A DNA stretch of 64,000 bases from Candidatus Poseidoniaceae archaeon (GTDB taxonomy: Archaea; Thermoplasmatota; Poseidoniia; Poseidoniales; Poseidoniaceae). Shown piece after piece: positions 61,707 through 64,000 of the stretch. The notes beneath the pieces are model-generated. The model had not been told where the DNA came from. It worked only from the letters and a program-made list of their open reading frames with translations, and did not search any database. The DNA lies in contig CASIAW010000007.1 of NCBI GenBank assembly GCA_949372875.1, forward strand, positions 88,736 to 152,735, given 5' to 3'. Within the stretch, counting starts at the first letter, position 1. Every line of letters begins with the position of its first letter. Made by a program: the position numbers and the translations under genes.

Positions 61707-64000
61707 ATGTCGGATAGTCGCGGGCAGCATACTGTGTTGGGTAATTCAGTTGCCATACTGATGGTCTTACTGATGACTTTGCATCTTTACTCGCCCTATG
61801 CCTCTGCTGCGAACATGCAGGCATGCGACATACCTCCACCCAATTCCCACGCTGGAAACTGCGATGAATATGACAGCAGTGAGGACCTTACTCCTTTCCA
61901 ACAAGACTGGATTGAAGGTACATACGATTTTACATTAGAAAGCACTTCGACCATACGCTTAGACTTAGTTTGGGCACTGCGTGAGTTTAATCGAGATGCG
62001 CTCGGATTGGGCAGCATCCCAAACATCGACCTCGCCTTTGCTGCTGATGGCATGGATGAGAATGATGGCGCTCCTGCTGACATGATACGTGACCAATTCA
62101 CTCGAGATATCGGGAATGGAGTTACTGTCGAAGATAAACTCATCACTGAAATTAACAAAGCGATTAAGAGTTCTGTCGAGAGCGGTTTTGGTAGTGCAAA
62201 TACAACGACGGGTTATTTTGACTCCTATACGAACGCTGGCGTAACCGTTGCCTGCACAACCGATCCTGCTATCGATTCCTTTGACGAAGGGGCAGCAGTG
62301 AACAATGTGTTTGAACCGCCAATTTGCCTCAAAAGCACTGTTTATATTTCAATAGATGAATCAAAGTTTAACCTCCCACCCAGCTCAGATTTAACCTTAG
62401 AACGGGCTTATCAAGGGCTTTTGGCAATGGGTGCTGAGGTGAAGACAAAGTTTTCTTTCAATGGATTACCAGGTCACAAGTCCTCCTATTCGATTAGCCC
62501 TCAACCCTATGCAACGGTCAAAAGTGTTGACGAGAATGGCACCCGCGCTGCTCGCCCCGGACCGCCAGCATACTTTGCTGGTGAGTGGGAAATCGATAAC
62601 CGAAATGCAGGCGTAAGCGATGGAAACCTTTCTCTTCCAATTGAAGTGGAAATTATGCATCGGAATCGAACGGATACTTCCACGGTTACTATTCCTGCAA
62701 ATGAAAAAGCCCTCGACTTTCAAATAAAACTCGATTTATCCATAGAATCTTCCGCCACGCTTGAGTTCCTTGTTGCCTTGCATTATCTGGATGAGGCAAC
62801 GATGACAGATTGGGGTATTTCGATGATGAGCGATTCAAATCAAGCGTCCATGCCCCAAGTGACATCTGACGGCATACGCCTTGCGTATCACAACGGTATA
62901 GTCAACATGTCCAACATCACAAGCCAGTTCCCAGTCTCTACAATTGCCGAAGGCGTTTCTTCAACTGTTGCGGGAATGGAAACCATTCTCATGAATGATA
63001 TGGAATGGATTTCTGATTCGGTTTCAGAAGGGATTGTAGGAGCACCCGGAGGGCTCAACTTCACCCATCGCGGTAGCTCTGGATGTACCGAGCTTGTAGC
63101 ACCGACTGAACCCCTAAACTATTGCTTAAAAGGTCCAAGTGCAATGTCCTATGAAAACCCGGTCTATCTCAAAACAACCAGCCAACCGTTTTCCATGAGA
63201 TTACTGGATATTTTGATAGAAAATAATGAACAAGAAACTGTGGAAGAAATTCTTGTAGAACTTACCAATCTAGATTTCCAACGATTAATGAATTCTGGAA
63301 TCCAAATAGAGACTGTACTGGACAGCAGTTACCTTTCTGCCATCATTCCAAGTAACTTACCCCCCAGTGAACTGACACTGGAAATCATTCTTCCTGACTG
63401 GATCCGAACCAAAGATAATCAAGACCGTATCACACTCAAAGATTCCCTGTATGGTGATGATCAAATGAACATCTCATTTGCAGGAACTTCCCCCTATGAC
63501 TGGCGAAGTGTGATAAAAAATGACAACAATGAGGTGGCTTGCTTATCCAACCAATCAACATGCATTACGAATTCAATGAATATCGATGCAATGTCCTTCC
63601 GTTTCAATGAATGGGACCGTTCTGTTAATTTTGAATTCGGCATTGATGCGAATGTGGCTATGCACCGTATTGGCATCCCTGAAGACAGAATCCCTAACTA
63701 CGACGAGCACAGTGTTTCAATGGCAGCACTTCCATCTGACCTCTTACGATTGGGAATAGACCTCTCAAACCGACTTGACTCCCCCTTCAATCGTACAATC
63801 GACCTCGGATTCCTATGCGACATTAATGAGGATGAAGCGTTTAATCTCACCATATGCAGTGAAAGTATCACATTCACATTAACCAGTGTGGGGCTTGTTG
63901 AATTTGTGGAACGTGTCGGCGTAGTTTTAACCGATTATGTCAAACAGTCGATTCTCTTCTTGACTTCACAAAATGAATCGCTATTCAAAATGGTTGATTT
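61707..64000 (+). CDS. Large secreted protein, unknown function (3' end outside window)
   Basis: An open frame from ATG 61707 reaches the right edge with 764 codons visible and no stop. A signal peptide is present (NSVAILMVLLMTLHLYSPYA, cleavage near SAANM). The mature part is beta-rich with several disulfide-capable cysteines (CDIPPPNSHAGNC; GCTELVAPTEPLNYC; CLSNQSTC; CDINEDEAFNLTIC) and many N-glycosylation-like sites. No named domain is seen. Its size and style match the giant secreted protein at 26-30.7 kb. Confidence 0.7.
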   Translation, partial: MSDSRGQHTVLGNSVAILMVLLMTLHLYSPYASAANMQACDIPPPNSHAGNCDEYDSSEDLTPFQQDWIEGTYDFTLESTSTIRLDLVWALREFNRDALGLGSIPNIDLAFAADGMDENDGAPADMIRDQFTRDIGNGVTVEDKLITEINKAIKSSVESGFGSANTTTGYFDSYTNAGVTVACTTDPAIDSFDEGAAVNNVFEPPICLKSTVYISIDESKFNLPPSSDLTLERAYQGLLAMGAEVKTKFSFNGLPGHKSSYSISPQPYATVKSVDENGTRAARPGPPAYFAGEWEIDNRNAGVSDGNLSLPIEVEIMHRNRTDTSTVTIPANEKALDFQIKLDLSIESSATLEFLVALHYLDEATMTDWGISMMSDSNQASMPQVTSDGIRLAYHNGIVNMSNITSQFPVSTIAEGVSSTVAGMETILMNDMEWISDSVSEGIVGAPGGLNFTHRGSSGCTELVAPTEPLNYCLKGPSAMSYENPVYLKTTSQPFSMRLLDILIENNEQETVEEILVELTNLDFQRLMNSGIQIETVLDSSYLSAIIPSNLPPSELTLEIILPDWIRTKDNQDRITLKDSLYGDDQMNISFAGTSPYDWRSVIKNDNNEVACLSNQSTCITNSMNIDAMSFRFNEWDRSVNFEFGIDANVAMHRIGIPEDRIPNYDEHSVSMAALPSDLLRLGIDLSNRLDSPFNRTIDLGFLCDINEDEAFNLTICSESITFTLTSVGLVEFVERVGVVLTDYVKQSILFLTSQNESLFKMVD

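Noticed and set aside
61655-61756. Longer start for the Taw2-like gene
   Set aside because: It would overlap the divergent secreted-protein start at 61707; ATG 61654 gives a clean divergent arrangement.
1-64000. CRISPR arrays, tRNA, rRNA, insertion sequences or integrases
   Set aside because: I looked for repeat-spacer periodicity, cloverleaf-like segments in gaps and transposase motifs and saw none. A covariance-model scan would be needed to exclude small RNAs.

Overview
The window reads as archaeal chromosome. It carries L15e, aIF1A with a RIO1 kinase and a Dim2/Pno1-like KH protein, a tRNase Z, and two enzymes of the archaeal/eukaryotic wyosine pathway (Taw1, Taw2). Starts are often preceded by strong GAGGTG sites and genes are tightly packed. 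An 11- to 12-subunit complex I without the NADH module, very large secreted beta-sandwich proteins, a secreted subtilase and bacterial-looking acquisitions (dPGM, RmuC, CocE-type hydrolase) make a planktonic marine euryarchaeon of the Marine Group II (Poseidoniales) type the best guess. That assignment is inference from gene content, not a database result.

Layout. 1-3.2 kb: two divergent secreted proteins, the first cut by the window edge. 3.2-5.7 kb: small-subunit maturation and initiation genes (KH protein, RIO1, aIF1A with a very long acidic tail). 5.8-17.7 kb: a complete minus-strand operon nuoA-B-C-D-H-I-J1-J2-K-L-M-N, with unusual insertions in NuoH and NuoI and a histidine-rich loop in NuoL. 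17.8-33.3 kb: five consecutive minus-strand genes for exported or membrane-anchored proteins (975-residue NEW3/CARDB-type protein, 1513-residue S8 protease, 221-residue single-TM protein, about 1560-residue secreted protein, 821-residue PKD protein). 33.3-41.2 kb: mostly housekeeping genes (RNase Z, PRC-barrel, RmuC, L15e, rhodanese, SpoU methylase, HEAT-repeat protein, a 48-residue Cys-tailed microprotein, Taw1). 41.3-44.6 kb: a phosphate permease fused to a DUF47 domain, divergent from an AbrB-PhoU regulator. 44.6-50.7 kb: two tandem paralogous microproteins, then an ABC system of two ATPases around one giant FtsX/MacB-like permease with an extracellular pentapeptide-repeat domain. 51.5-53.4 kb: a winged-helix regulator, a perfect 14-bp palindrome and a four-gene cassette of small helical and membrane proteins of unknown function. 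53.4-64 kb: phosphoglycerate mutase, DUF1499 protein, JAMM protein, acidic protein, membrane proteins, CocE-like hydrolase, membrane-anchored cyclophilin, Taw2 and another large secreted protein cut by the right edge.

The strongest candidates for something undescribed are the twin microproteins next to the MacB-like transporter (44.67-50.7 kb) and the palindrome-controlled small-membrane-protein cassette (51.5-53.4 kb). I see no tRNA, rRNA, CRISPR array, insertion sequence or integrase. No intergenic gap exceeds about 170 bp, so there is no unexplained gene-free stretch over 300 bp.
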